DNA of 45,311 bases, taken from the NCBI GenBank assembly GCA_937125285.1, contig CAKZLH010000164.1, positions 1 through 45,311 on the forward strand. The letters are read 5' to 3'. Shown piece after piece: positions 1-9,443 of the stretch (positions are counted from its first letter, which is position 1; each line of letters opens with the position of its first letter). The position numbers and the translations under genes are program-made. The DNA is from an uncultured Balneolaceae bacterium (GTDB lineage Bacteria; Bacteroidota; Rhodothermia; Balneolales; Balneolaceae). The notes beneath the pieces are model-generated. The model saw nothing but the letters and a program-made list of their open reading frames with translations. It did not search any database and had not been told where the DNA came from.

Positions 1-174
1 TCAATCACCTCGATAGTTATTACACATGATATGCATAGTGTTCTGCAAATCGCGGAACAAGTTGCCTTTTTAGATGATCAAAAGTTAAGCTGGTCGGGTA
101 CCATTGATGAAATGAAAGCAAGTAGCCATCCGCCTCTGTTAGATTTTATTAAGGCAAGTGAATACCAAATCTAA
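1..174 (+). CDS. ABC transporter ATP-binding protein, C-terminal fragment (Mla/MkL-type), truncated by window start
   Basis: Open frame from base 1: SITSIVITHDMHSVLQIAEQVAFLDDQKLSWSGTIDEMKASSHPPLLDFIKASEYQI*; 'VITHDM' H-loop typical of ABC ATPases; followed directly by an MCE protein. Confidence 0.8.
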   Translation, partial: SITSIVITHDMHSVLQIAEQVAFLDDQKLSWSGTIDEMKASSHPPLLDFIKASEYQI

Positions 175-213
175 GTGGTATATTAGCCATAAGTTTAGAA
201 TGAATACACAAAG

Positions 214-1155
214 ATGAGTCAGGTGAAAAACATAAGTAACGAATTAAAAATTGGATTGGTTGTGCTATCGGCCATTATTATCGGGTATATGGGGTTTCGT
301 ATAATGAAAGACGAACCCATTTTTTCGCAGGTCAATTTACTGTACACCAAATTTGAAAGCGTAGAAGGACTGATTCGTGGTAGTAATGTCTATTTGAATG
401 GGTTTAAAATTGGGACCGTACGCGAAATGCAGTATATACCAGAAGAGGATAGTGCATTAATTACACTAAATATTACCGAAGATATACGCTTACCGAAAGG
501 GTCCATGGCTCAGTTAGCGGCACCTGATTTTTTAGGTTCTTCTACCATTCGGATTATTAAGTCTGATTCACAAGAAACCATGGAATGGGGTTCATCACTG
601 AAAGGAATTCAAAAAGAGGGGCTCTTAAATGTGTTTACTGATCGAGGGACCGCAATTAGTGATTCGGTAGCGGTCACGATCACTTTGCTGAATGAAAAGC
701 TTCGGGCGTTGGACTTTCTAAACCAACAGTCTTCTGAAGATATAGGAGGTACACTTTCCAATGTAAAGCAGACCAGCGACCATGTGCTAGGGGTAATAAA
801 AAATAGTTCAGATGAATTGGAAGGAATGATTCAATCCGCAAAACAGACCCTAGATACTATTGGTGATATCAGTGATTCCTCACGAGTTTCTATTGAGCAG
901 AGTATTCAGAATCTCGAGGTTTTAAGTACCGAAATGAACATCCTAACCAAAGAATTAACGCTAACCTCTCAGAGTCTTCAGTCGGTCCTACAAAAAATGG
1001 ACAGTGGTGAAGGAAGTCTAGGATTGCTCTTAAACGACCCCTCATTTTATCAAAATGCCGATTCTCTAGCGTTCAATTTAAACCTATTAATTAAGGGAAT
1101 TAATGAGGATCCAAAGCGTTACCTGAAGCATTTACGTTTGTTTGAATTATTTTAG
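214..1155 (+). CDS. MlaD/MCE family lipid-transport protein
   Basis: N-terminal TM then MCE domain (LLYTKFESVEGLIRGSNVYLNGFKIGTVREMQY); adjacent to Mla-type ATPase. Confidence 0.88.
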   Translation: MSQVKNISNELKIGLVVLSAIIIGYMGFRIMKDEPIFSQVNLLYTKFESVEGLIRGSNVYLNGFKIGTVREMQYIPEEDSALITLNITEDIRLPKGSMAQLAAPDFLGSSTIRIIKSDSQETMEWGSSLKGIQKEGLLNVFTDRGTAISDSVAVTITLLNEKLRALDFLNQQSSEDIGGTLSNVKQTSDHVLGVIKNSSDELEGMIQSAKQTLDTIGDISDSSRVSIEQSIQNLEVLSTEMNILTKELTLTSQSLQSVLQKMDSGEGSLGLLLNDPSFYQNADSLAFNLNLLIKGINEDPKRYLKHLRLFELF

Positions 1156-1187
1156 GCCTATTCATGTCTAAAGACCGTGGCTTTTAC

Positions 1188-1218
1188 TTTTAATTGCCAC
1201 CTTATTGGCGTATATTTG
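1188..1218 (+). promoter_or_regulatory. Bacteroidota-type promoter (TTTT-N19-TATATTTG) upstream of the PpiD-like gene
   Basis: TATATTTG at 1211-1218 matches TAnnTTTG; near-match -33 at 1188-1191. Confidence 0.45.
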
Positions 1219-1370
1219 CGATCTTGCTATTGTTTATTTAGATCAATGAAACCCTTGTTTTTGCTATTGGAGTAAATCAAGACTTTTGAGCTAAGAACTC
1301 TAGTTTGTAGAATGCCGGTTTTCAGCCGGGAAAATCAACAATTAACCGTACGATTTAGAGGAAACCTGTC

Positions 1371-3140
1371 ATGGGTGTAATGGGAAAATTTAGAGATAAC
1401 ACTGGAGTTATCTTGTGGATATTAATAGGATCTTTTGGTCTTTTATGGGTGGTCATGGATGTATTTGACCCTAATGCGTTAATGATGGGCCCTAGATCTT
1501 TGGGTTCTGTAAATGGCGAACCCATTAGTTATGAAGAATACAATAGCCGGGTTCAGTACTATTCTAATGCCTACAGCCAGCAAACCGGACAGAGCATGAC
1601 CCCAGAATTACGGGCGGCCTATGAGTCTCAGGTTTGGGACGAAATTGTGAGCTCTAAGTTATTGGAACAAAAAATGGATGAGTTAGGGATCACGGTTACC
1701 GATGATGAGCTGTTGAGTATGGTATATGGAGAAAATCCCGATCCGCTTATTCGCCAATATTTCCAGCGCGAAGATGGTACCATTGACCGATTTATGGTTC
1801 AAAATGTGCTTTCAGACGAGCAGTATAGCCAAGAAGCTATTGCTATCGAGCTTCAATTACGCCAAAAGCGACGTCAAGAAAAACTAACGAACTACATTAC
1901 TTCTGGCCTTCAAGTTACCCAAGCCGAAGTGGAACGTGAATTTACCCGCCGTAATACCTTTGCTGAATTGGAATATCTACGTTTTCCATATAGTGAAGTA
2001 GATGAAGCGACTATTGAAGTGTCGGATGCCGATGTGCGGGCATATTACAACGCCAATAAAGAACTCTACAAACAAGAAAAGGCGTATAGAGCACAATTTG
2101 TTCGATTTAGCACCTTACCTACCTCAGAGGATTCTGCGGTTATCAGACAAGAACTCGAGAATCTAAGAGCAGATTTTGCCGCTGCGGAGAATGATTCTGT
2201 ATTTTTGGTTTTGCAACAATCTACCACTCCTTTTAATGGCGTAATGGTCGATAAAGATGAAGTTCGTGAAGAATACGAAGCGGTCTTAGCGGTTGATGAG
2301 GGAGATGTAACCGGTGTATTGGAATTGGGAACTTCAGCTGCCATCATTAAAAACGTGAGTGAATCTCGTTCGGCAATACAGTTTGCAGTTCTTTCTCGTA
2401 TGTATGAGGCTTTACCGGCTACCTTAAACGAGGTTGGTGAGCAAGCAGATGAATTTCAGTATTTTGCTGAAGAAAATAACTTTGTTGATGAAGCCAACAG
2501 AGCTGAGTTAAGCTTAGGAAGCATATTTGCTACCGATGGAAATACCTTTATTTCTGGTTTAGGAAACTCCCAGCAGGTGCTCGATTTTCTTTCTCGTGCC
2601 GACGAGGGTGATATTTCGGCTCCTATTGAATTGAGTAGAGAATTAGTAGTGATTCAACTCGACGAAATTATTGAGGAAGGATATCGGCCGCTTGAAGAGG
2701 TACGTACTCAAGTGGAGACTGCTGTTCGGACCGAAAAAAGAAAAGAGGTATTGTCTGCTCAGTTGAACGAGTGGTTGGCCGCGCACAGCGATCTAGCTTC
2801 ATTAGCAGAAGCTACCGATAAGACGGTTCAAACCGTAGAAAACCTTTCTTCGAATAGTACGGTACTTCGTGGGGCAGGGCGTGAGCCAGAAGTTATTGGC
2901 CAAGTATTTAACCTTGAAGCGGGTTCGCTTTCTGGAGCTGTTGCCGGGGAAAGCGGGATGTATGTGGTGTTCGTAAAATCCGTAAATGCACCTACCTTGG
3001 GTACCGCTTCTGTCGAGAGTTACGATACCATTCGCCAAGAACTCGAGCAATCTCTGAACAATGAGTACTTGAGCGTGTGGATTTCACAGTTAAAAGGCGA
3101 AGCAGATATTGTAGATAACCGATCGGTTCTACTTCAATAA
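1371..3140 (+). CDS. PpiD/SurA-like periplasmic foldase, SurA_N-type N-terminal domain
   Basis: 589 aa, MGVMGKFRDNTGVILWILIGSFGLLWVVMDVF anchor, SVNGEPISYEEYNSRV ... SKLLEQKMDELGITVTDDE. Confidence 0.85.
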   Translation: MGVMGKFRDNTGVILWILIGSFGLLWVVMDVFDPNALMMGPRSLGSVNGEPISYEEYNSRVQYYSNAYSQQTGQSMTPELRAAYESQVWDEIVSSKLLEQKMDELGITVTDDELLSMVYGENPDPLIRQYFQREDGTIDRFMVQNVLSDEQYSQEAIAIELQLRQKRRQEKLTNYITSGLQVTQAEVEREFTRRNTFAELEYLRFPYSEVDEATIEVSDADVRAYYNANKELYKQEKAYRAQFVRFSTLPTSEDSAVIRQELENLRADFAAAENDSVFLVLQQSTTPFNGVMVDKDEVREEYEAVLAVDEGDVTGVLELGTSAAIIKNVSESRSAIQFAVLSRMYEALPATLNEVGEQADEFQYFAEENNFVDEANRAELSLGSIFATDGNTFISGLGNSQQVLDFLSRADEGDISAPIELSRELVVIQLDEIIEEGYRPLEEVRTQVETAVRTEKRKEVLSAQLNEWLAAHSDLASLAEATDKTVQTVENLSSNSTVLRGAGREPEVIGQVFNLEAGSLSGAVAGESGMYVVFVKSVNAPTLGTASVESYDTIRQELEQSLNNEYLSVWISQLKGEADIVDNRSVLLQ

Positions 3141-3160
3141 TTTGCCTAAAGAACTTTGTT

Positions 3161-3196
3161 AAAGGGATGAGAACGTGGTTTTCATCCCTTTTTTTT
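3161..3196 (+). terminator. Rho-independent terminator after PpiD-like gene
   Basis: AAAGGGATGA (3161-3170) / TCATCCCTTT (3182-3191) followed by T tract. Confidence 0.9.
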
Positions 3197-3218
3197 ACTA
3201 ATCAATAGTCAAGCTCAT

Positions 3219-4352
3219 ATGGCTTCAGCGTACTCCCAAGAAGAGCGGGATGCCTTCTTTATGCAGCAAGCGTTGGATCTTGCGGTTAAAGGGAAGGGTT
3301 CGGTATCACCCAATCCCATGGTAGGTTGTGTGATTGTAGATAAACAGGGGAATCGAATTGGTTCGGGTTATCACAAGAAGTACGGGGCAGCTCATGCCGA
3401 GGTAAATGCCGTGGCATCGGTTGAAAATCCCGACCATCTTAAAGGCGCTACCGTCTATGTAACCCTTGAACCCTGTGCTCATCATGGAAAGACGCCGCCT
3501 TGTGCCGAACTGTTAGCTTCCTTGCCAATCGATCGTGTTGTAATCGCACAAAAAGATCCAAACCCGAAAGTGAATGGTTTAGGAATTGAGAAGCTGAAAG
3601 CCGCTGATAAACAGGTTCAGCTAGGTGTATTAGAAGAAAAGGCTGAAAAGTTAAATGAGTTTTTTAATCATGTTCAGCAGTATGGCCGCCCTTTCGTTAC
3701 TCTTAAGCTTGCTCAAACGGTTGATGGCTATGTAGCCGCCGCCGATGGCGATTCCCAATGGATTACAGGTAAGCCCGCACGTAAGAAAGTTCACGAATGG
3801 AGAGCGTTTTATGACGCGGTATTGGTTGGTAGAAACACCGCGATGGTGGACAATCCTCAATTAAGCGTACGTCATGTTCAAGGTCGCCAACCCTATCGGG
3901 TAGTATTGGATGGACCCTATACCCTGCCAAAAGAACTTCAGTTATTTTCCGATAAATTTGAGGAGAAAACCATTGTAGTAACCTGGAACAAAGAAGCTTC
4001 CTCCGATGATGCGGATCCCATGCTAAAGTTGATGCAGCATAATTATTTTAGGGGTCAAATTATTCGTGTCGCCAAAAAAGATGGCCATGTAGACCTCCGT
4101 GAAACTATTCAGGCCTTGGGAGCTTTGGGAATACAATCTGTTCTGGTTGAAGCGGGCCAGCAATTGGCTTCGGCTCTTTTGAGGGAAGGACTTGTGGATA
4201 AGCTGGAATGCTTTATTGCCCCTAAATTGTTAGGTAGCGGTACTCGGTCCATTATGGATTTAGGAATTAACGGAATGCGAGACATTTGTACATTAAAAGA
4301 GGTGAGTTGGAGCCAAGTTGGAGACGATTTGTTGCTCAGCGCCTACATATAA
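3219..4352 (+). CDS. ribD: Bifunctional diaminohydroxyphosphoribosylaminopyrimidine deaminase / 5-amino-6-(5-phosphoribosylamino)uracil reductase
   Basis: HAEVNAVA, TLEPCAHHGKTPPCAELL deaminase motifs plus reductase domain. Confidence 0.96.
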   Translation: MASAYSQEERDAFFMQQALDLAVKGKGSVSPNPMVGCVIVDKQGNRIGSGYHKKYGAAHAEVNAVASVENPDHLKGATVYVTLEPCAHHGKTPPCAELLASLPIDRVVIAQKDPNPKVNGLGIEKLKAADKQVQLGVLEEKAEKLNEFFNHVQQYGRPFVTLKLAQTVDGYVAAADGDSQWITGKPARKKVHEWRAFYDAVLVGRNTAMVDNPQLSVRHVQGRQPYRVVLDGPYTLPKELQLFSDKFEEKTIVVTWNKEASSDDADPMLKLMQHNYFRGQIIRVAKKDGHVDLRETIQALGALGIQSVLVEAGQQLASALLREGLVDKLECFIAPKLLGSGTRSIMDLGINGMRDICTLKEVSWSQVGDDLLLSAYI

Positions 4353-4363
4353 ATTCAAAAGCG

Positions 4364-4969
4364 ATGTTTACAGGAATAATAGAAGAAATGGGTGAGATTA
4401 TCTCCGTTGAAAGTTTGAATAACGGAGGACAAGAGACTCGGATTGCGTGTTCATTCGGTGCTCATTGTCATATTGATGAAAGTATTTCCATCAATGGGGC
4501 ATGCCATACAGTAGTGGCATTTGACCAAACTAGTTTTACGGTACAGAGTATAGAAGAAACCCTTCGTAAAACCACCCTAGGAAGTTTAAAGGTAGGTGAG
4601 AAAGTAAATTTAGAACGGTCTATGACTCTTCAAAAAGGCATTGAAGGACATTTAGTTCAAGGGCATGTAGATACCGTCGCGCATATCCGCAGTATTGAGG
4701 CAGAAGAAACCGGCTGGTTGATCGACATTGCTTTATCGGATGAATTTCGTGATATGATTGTTGGGAGAGGGAGTATTACCGTTGATGGCATTAGTCTAAC
4801 GGTTGCTCAAGATTTAGGTGATGCGTTTCGGGTAGCCATTATTCCCTATACTTGGGAGCATACCAATTTATCGATGAAAGCAGAAGGCGATGGGGTAAAT
4901 CTGGAATTTGACGTCATCGGCAAATATGTGGTCAAATACCTGGCCAAAATGAATGGGAACCGTTCTTAG
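4364..4969 (+). CDS. ribE: Riboflavin synthase alpha chain
   Basis: MFTGIIEEMGEI start (ATG 4364, not the longer ORF start 4286); SINGACHTVV and VDGISLTV duplicated barrel motifs. Confidence 0.95.
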   Translation: MFTGIIEEMGEIISVESLNNGGQETRIACSFGAHCHIDESISINGACHTVVAFDQTSFTVQSIEETLRKTTLGSLKVGEKVNLERSMTLQKGIEGHLVQGHVDTVAHIRSIEAEETGWLIDIALSDEFRDMIVGRGSITVDGISLTVAQDLGDAFRVAIIPYTWEHTNLSMKAEGDGVNLEFDVIGKYVVKYLAKMNGNRS

Positions 4970-7677
4970 AAACTGGTTCCACCTGGGAAACCCGTGCTGC
5001 TGCCTCGGCCCGATCGTCCATTGGGTGAAGAACTACGCTCTAAATTTTTCAGTACGGGTAATTTTTGGAATAGAGATTGAATTTGGGCGTTGTTCACGCT
5101 GAGTCGGAAGAAATAGTATTGATAATCTCCAAAAGGGCTAATCTGAAAAGATAAATCCCAACACTCAAGGTTTCGATTGAGGGAAAATTGCGAAGGTGTT
5201 AATTCTTTTTGAATGAAATCGTACCCTAAAGTCGTACCAAAACGCCATTTTGGTGTCAAATTGAAACTGATACTCTGAGCATTTAAAGTGGCACTTTTCA
5301 GGGGGTCGTCATTATGGCGATAGCGCCAAGAGTAACTAAAATTTAGGCTGAAGCTCCAGGGAGAGTTGAATGGGATAACAGGTTCTTCTCCGAATGCGGC
5401 ATCCACGGGATTGAAGTAACCCTGCCGAAAAGGATCATAATTACGACGGTACTTTGGAGTAATCGGCTCGATTCCACCACCACCTCCCCTAAAGCTGGTG
5501 CTTGCGGTAAAACGAAAGCTCTCCATTTGTGCTAGCTTATTCGAACCATTGATTAAAAAGCGATCAAAGTATCTCCCCAACGAGTCTCGTTGATAAAATG
5601 AAAAATTCGCCCGCATATTAATGCGTATACCTTTCAAACTACTTGAACTCAAGGAAGCGCTAAGCGGACTTAACTGAAGACTGTCGGCTGCAAAGTTGTA
5701 GGAGGTATTAAGCGATAAGTTGTCGATGATCTTTAATTTTTTTTCACTTACTTCGCCTGTAGTATCGCGACGGACTCGCTTAGTTTCTAGGATATTTTGA
5801 ATACTCAGACTCATTGCTCGTTGCTCACCGGCAGAGGGGCCTCTATAGATTTCATTATCGAAAATACTGTATCGCTGGGTGTTGCCAAGGGTATCACTCA
5901 CAACCTCCCGAAAATATCCCCACTTTGGCTCACTAAAATCGGGCCGATATCCAAAGCTTATAGAAGGCCTTAGTGTATGACGAAGTCCTTCAAAGCTGCC
6001 TATTTTTTTAGTTGATGTTCCGTATAAAGTAGTGGACAAACTAAGAGAGGAAGAAAAATCTCTACCGGCCACAAATCCATTCACCTTGTCGGTAACAACT
6101 TGATTGATTTCTGGGTCGAAACGTTTGTTGATAGAACTTGGATACCAATATTCATTTAACTGAACGCCCACGGAGGAATTGATGTAAGGGGAGTCGATAA
6201 TTTTTCCTACCGTTAGGTTCGCACTTTGTTTTAAACCCAGTTGTATGTAGTCGTTTGTACCTGTGGCTTCACGGTATTGACTGGGAGAAAGGAAAGCGTC
6301 TATAAAGCCTATGCTAGCGGTATCGGCGTCAATAGGGCGATAATCAAAGTTACTGTCAAAATTATTGTTATATCGTAGGGTTATACTTTCATACCATTTG
6401 GCATTACTACTCGAACCTGTAGATTTAAACGGACTTAGTGTTTTGGTCGAAAAGGTGAATCCAGGGCCATCCAATGAGGTTGAATTCGTGAAGAAATTTT
6501 GAACCATACTGGCATTTGTACTAAAACTAAAGAGACCCTCTGGATCTCGATAATTATAGGCTATACGGGAGGTAGAACTGGTCTGGGCACGATCTTCGAT
6601 ATTGAAAGAATTTTGGCTAAAGAAGTCGGCGGTTCTCAAATTCACATTGGCCGAAATACTGGCATAGGGCGAGATAGTCTGTTGATGCCGTATACCAATG
6701 GATTTGTTTATTTGGGTTGAAAAATCGGGGTCGGTGGGCTCCAAACCCTGATCACGAGAGTAACCAAGTGTAATGGCGCCACTAAAACGATCGGCTAATC
6801 GGTATTGAGTGGAATTGTTGGCATAATAGGTGCCTGAAGTAAAGACATCCGCGCTAAGCGTAGTGGTGACATAATCATTTATGTATTGAAACCACCCTAA
6901 ATTATGCAGCCCAATACCTTTTGAAGCCTGGGCATCAAACACATAAGTGGGTGTAAGTAAACCCGATCGTTTCTTGTCCATTTGAGCAGGTACATAACCG
7001 AAAGGGAGCACAAAGGGATAGGGAATATCAAGCACATAGAGCCGTGCATTAGTGAAAAAGATTTCCTCCTCATCTACCACTTTCATCTGTTTGGCTTCCA
7101 GGTAATAATAAAGGTAGTCAGGAGGACAGGTTGAATAGATTCCGTCCTGAATGAACACTTCCGACTTGTTCACATTTTTGATTTTTGCCCCGATGAGCAA
7201 CCCATCACTAACGTTTACTTGTGCGTCCTCAAATTTACCTTTCTCCGTTTTGTAATTGAATAGAATGCGATTGCTCTTAATTTCGTCTTCACCCATCGTT
7301 AGCACGGGCATGGTTAGACTATCTTGGAGCGATGAACCTCTAGCTTCAACCGTAGTTGAATCAAGATTCATATTTATTTTCCCGGCCAGTAGGGTCCCGG
7401 TTGAATGTGTGATTTTAGCGGTTCCAAACAAAAAAGCCTTTCGTCCATTGAGCAGTCGAACAATAAGTGAGTCATTTGCCTGAAATCGAACCGCATTGGC
7501 TGGAGCACCATTGCCACTATTTGCGCCATCTGTTCCAATGCCTGTTTCCATACTACCGACATTGCCCATTCCCTGGTCGGGGGGAGCCATAACCTGACCA
7601 AATACCTCATAAGACCATAGGAGTGTACCTATGGCCATCAAAACGCGGATTAAGAGATATTTTGGCTGGAATCGCAC
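4966..7677 (-). CDS. lptD: LptD-like LPS-assembly / OstA-type outer membrane protein
   Basis: 903 aa; OstA-like N-terminal region and C-terminal beta-barrel (YTVF-type LptD motifs: SGLLTPTYVFDAQASKGIGLHNLGWFQYINDYVTTTLSADVFTSG). Confidence 0.85.
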   Translation of the reverse strand: MRFQPKYLLIRVLMAIGTLLWSYEVFGQVMAPPDQGMGNVGSMETGIGTDGANSGNGAPANAVRFQANDSLIVRLLNGRKAFLFGTAKITHSTGTLLAGKINMNLDSTTVEARGSSLQDSLTMPVLTMGEDEIKSNRILFNYKTEKGKFEDAQVNVSDGLLIGAKIKNVNKSEVFIQDGIYSTCPPDYLYYYLEAKQMKVVDEEEIFFTNARLYVLDIPYPFVLPFGYVPAQMDKKRSGLLTPTYVFDAQASKGIGLHNLGWFQYINDYVTTTLSADVFTSGTYYANNSTQYRLADRFSGAITLGYSRDQGLEPTDPDFSTQINKSIGIRHQQTISPYASISANVNLRTADFFSQNSFNIEDRAQTSSTSRIAYNYRDPEGLFSFSTNASMVQNFFTNSTSLDGPGFTFSTKTLSPFKSTGSSSNAKWYESITLRYNNNFDSNFDYRPIDADTASIGFIDAFLSPSQYREATGTNDYIQLGLKQSANLTVGKIIDSPYINSSVGVQLNEYWYPSSINKRFDPEINQVVTDKVNGFVAGRDFSSSLSLSTTLYGTSTKKIGSFEGLRHTLRPSISFGYRPDFSEPKWGYFREVVSDTLGNTQRYSIFDNEIYRGPSAGEQRAMSLSIQNILETKRVRRDTTGEVSEKKLKIIDNLSLNTSYNFAADSLQLSPLSASLSSSSLKGIRINMRANFSFYQRDSLGRYFDRFLINGSNKLAQMESFRFTASTSFRGGGGGIEPITPKYRRNYDPFRQGYFNPVDAAFGEEPVIPFNSPWSFSLNFSYSWRYRHNDDPLKSATLNAQSISFNLTPKWRFGTTLGYDFIQKELTPSQFSLNRNLECWDLSFQISPFGDYQYYFFRLSVNNAQIQSLFQKLPVLKNLERSSSPNGRSGRGSSTGFPGGTSF

Positions 7678-7688
7678 ACTCTGTAGGA

Positions 7689-8633
7689 TTAACTAAAGGA
7701 GTCGAATGCTAAACCAGCGGCGCCAAGAAGTGAGCTATCATTTCCTAAATCTTCGTAAACAATTTCAAAACCTTCCTGAAAAGGAGGCATCATATGTTTC
7801 TTTACTATATCGCGTGCAGGACCAAACAACCATTCACCAGCTTTGGCTACTCCTCCGCTCAACACATAGGTGCGTATATCCATCATGTGGGTATAGTTGA
7901 TGATAGCATAGCCTAGGCGCTGCCCCGCTTTTTCAAGAATTTCAATGGCTAGGTCGTTTCCGGTATTCGCAGCTTGAGTTAAATCTACCGGTTCTAGTTT
8001 ATCAAAGTCTTTACTGAACTTTTGGTAAAGTGGATTGTTGGGATGTTGAGTTATCATGTCCATGGCAAATCGGCTGAGGAATCGTTGACCTAAGTAGGCT
8101 TCAATGGTTCCCCGAGTAACACTGTTTGAAAGTGGACCGTGGTAGTCTAAGATAATATGTCCTAACTCTCCGGCCATGCCACGTGAGCCCTTGAATAACT
8201 CTTTATTAATGATAATTCCACCGCCTACACCCGTTCCAAGAGTAAGCATGATGAAGTGGCTATAATTTTTTCCTACCCCAAAATGCAAAGATCCTAAGGC
8301 TGCAATGTTGGCGTCATTTTCAATCCGGCAAGGCAGTTTTGTTCGCTTCGTGATTTCCTCAGCGGCATTAACTCCATCTAAACTGGGTAAGTTAGGAGGA
8401 TAGTAAACCGTCGTTTGATCGATACTCACCATGCCAGGTAAGCCCATGCCAATGCCCACCACACCCTCTTTTTTGCTTAGCTCCATTATGACACCAGCAA
8501 TTCTATCTAAGAGATGATCTTTGCCCAATTCGGCGTGTGTGGGCGTAGAACTCTGTTCTATAATGCCGAGATCTTGGTCTACAACAGCAGCTTTTATGTT
8601 GGTGCCGCCTAAATCAATAGCAATTGCTTTCAT
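7689..8633 (-). CDS. ROK family sugar kinase (glucokinase-like)
   Basis: MKAIAIDLGGTNIKAAVVD; TLGTGVGGGIIINKELFKGSRGMAGELGHI. Confidence 0.92.
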   Translation of the reverse strand: MKAIAIDLGGTNIKAAVVDQDLGIIEQSSTPTHAELGKDHLLDRIAGVIMELSKKEGVVGIGMGLPGMVSIDQTTVYYPPNLPSLDGVNAAEEITKRTKLPCRIENDANIAALGSLHFGVGKNYSHFIMLTLGTGVGGGIIINKELFKGSRGMAGELGHIILDYHGPLSNSVTRGTIEAYLGQRFLSRFAMDMITQHPNNPLYQKFSKDFDKLEPVDLTQAANTGNDLAIEILEKAGQRLGYAIINYTHMMDIRTYVLSGGVAKAGEWLFGPARDIVKKHMMPPFQEGFEIVYEDLGNDSSLLGAAGLAFDSFS

Positions 8634-8654
8634 AAGGTATCTGAATGAGAACGG

Positions 8655-8960
8655 TTAATCTTTTTTCTTAATTTTGTAAACGGTTTCCCCCGGTTTCTTC
8701 ATGCCATACTCTTCTCGAGCTATTTTCTCGATGAGGTCGGGATTTTTTTCCAATGCTTCTATGTCGGATTTCAGAATTTCGGATTGCTCTTCCAACTCTT
8801 GGGTTTTCTCTATAAGCTCTTGTTTCTGCTGCTGTAGTTGCCAACGTGTCTTAAGACTATACACGTCGATAAATAAAAACCATATGAGTATTGCCAGCGC
8901 TAATAGGCCTAAGAGTATTTTTTTATTCCAACGAAGAGGATTCAGAATTTCAGCATTCAT
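8655..8960 (-). CDS. FtsB/DivIC septum formation initiator family protein
   Basis: 101 aa, single TM + coiled coil, IEKIAREEYGMKKPGETVYKI. Confidence 0.88.
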   Translation of the reverse strand: MNAEILNPLRWNKKILLGLLALAILIWFLFIDVYSLKTRWQLQQQKQELIEKTQELEEQSEILKSDIEALEKNPDLIEKIAREEYGMKKPGETVYKIKKKD

Positions 8961-9017
8961 AGCGTGAAATGATGGGTAATTTAAGGCACAAAATACATCA
9001 TTTTAGATATTAAACAC

Positions 9018-9054
9018 ATAAAAAAACCCCGTCCGGTTTCAAGCGAACGGGGTT
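9018..9054 (-). terminator. Rho-independent terminator downstream of tRNA-Lys
   Basis: AACCCCGT ... ACGGGGTT hairpin with A tract on + strand (T tract on - strand). Confidence 0.85.
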
Positions 9055-9164
9055 GGTCAAGAGAGATTCAACATATCCTCTTGCCATAAACTATCTGAAA
9101 AAAGGCGCTGCCCATATAGGGAAAGGCAACTTTTCAGTAATTTTTATGGGAGAATATATGAAAG

Positions 9165-9237
9165 TGAACCGGGTGGGACTCGAACCCACGACCCACGGCT
9201 TAAAAGGCAGTTGCTCTACCGACTGAGCTACCGGTTC
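9165..9237 (-). tRNA. tRNA-Lys (anticodon TTT), no encoded CCA
   Basis: Reverse complement GAACCGGTAGCTCAGTCGGTAGAGCAACTGCCTTTTAAGCCGTGGGTCGTGGGTTCGAGTCCCACCCGGTTCA folds as cloverleaf; loop CTTTTAA. Confidence 0.93.
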
Positions 9238-9249
9238 ATTCACAGACTT

Positions 9250-9281
9250 CAAATATACGACCTTTTCCGAGTTCTTTTCAA
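9250..9281 (-). promoter_or_regulatory. Promoter of tRNA-Lys (TTG-N21-TATATTTG)
   Basis: Minus-strand TATATTTG (9257-9250), 12 nt before the tRNA 5' end, with TTG at 9281-9279. Confidence 0.6.
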
Positions 9282-9443
9282 TCAAAAAAAGAAAAATTAC
9301 GTGTGCATTAAAAAACGATTTGTCCAGGAGATTAACAGACGGATGTGATTTATGAAGGATTAGTTTTTTCTAATAGCAAGGAATACCGTACTATTAGCAT
9401 ACAAACCATTCATCCTGATCATTGGATAAATAAGCTCATAGAC

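Noticed and set aside
7256-7610. Short ORFs on both strands within the lptD-like gene 5' region
   Set aside because: Fully nested in a convincing long CDS; sequence composition shadow ORFs.
9091-9285. 64-aa ORF on the minus strand (…NEPVAQSVEQLPFKPWVVGSSPTRFT…)
   Set aside because: It is a conceptual translation of the tRNA-Lys gene; a well-known spurious ORF pattern.
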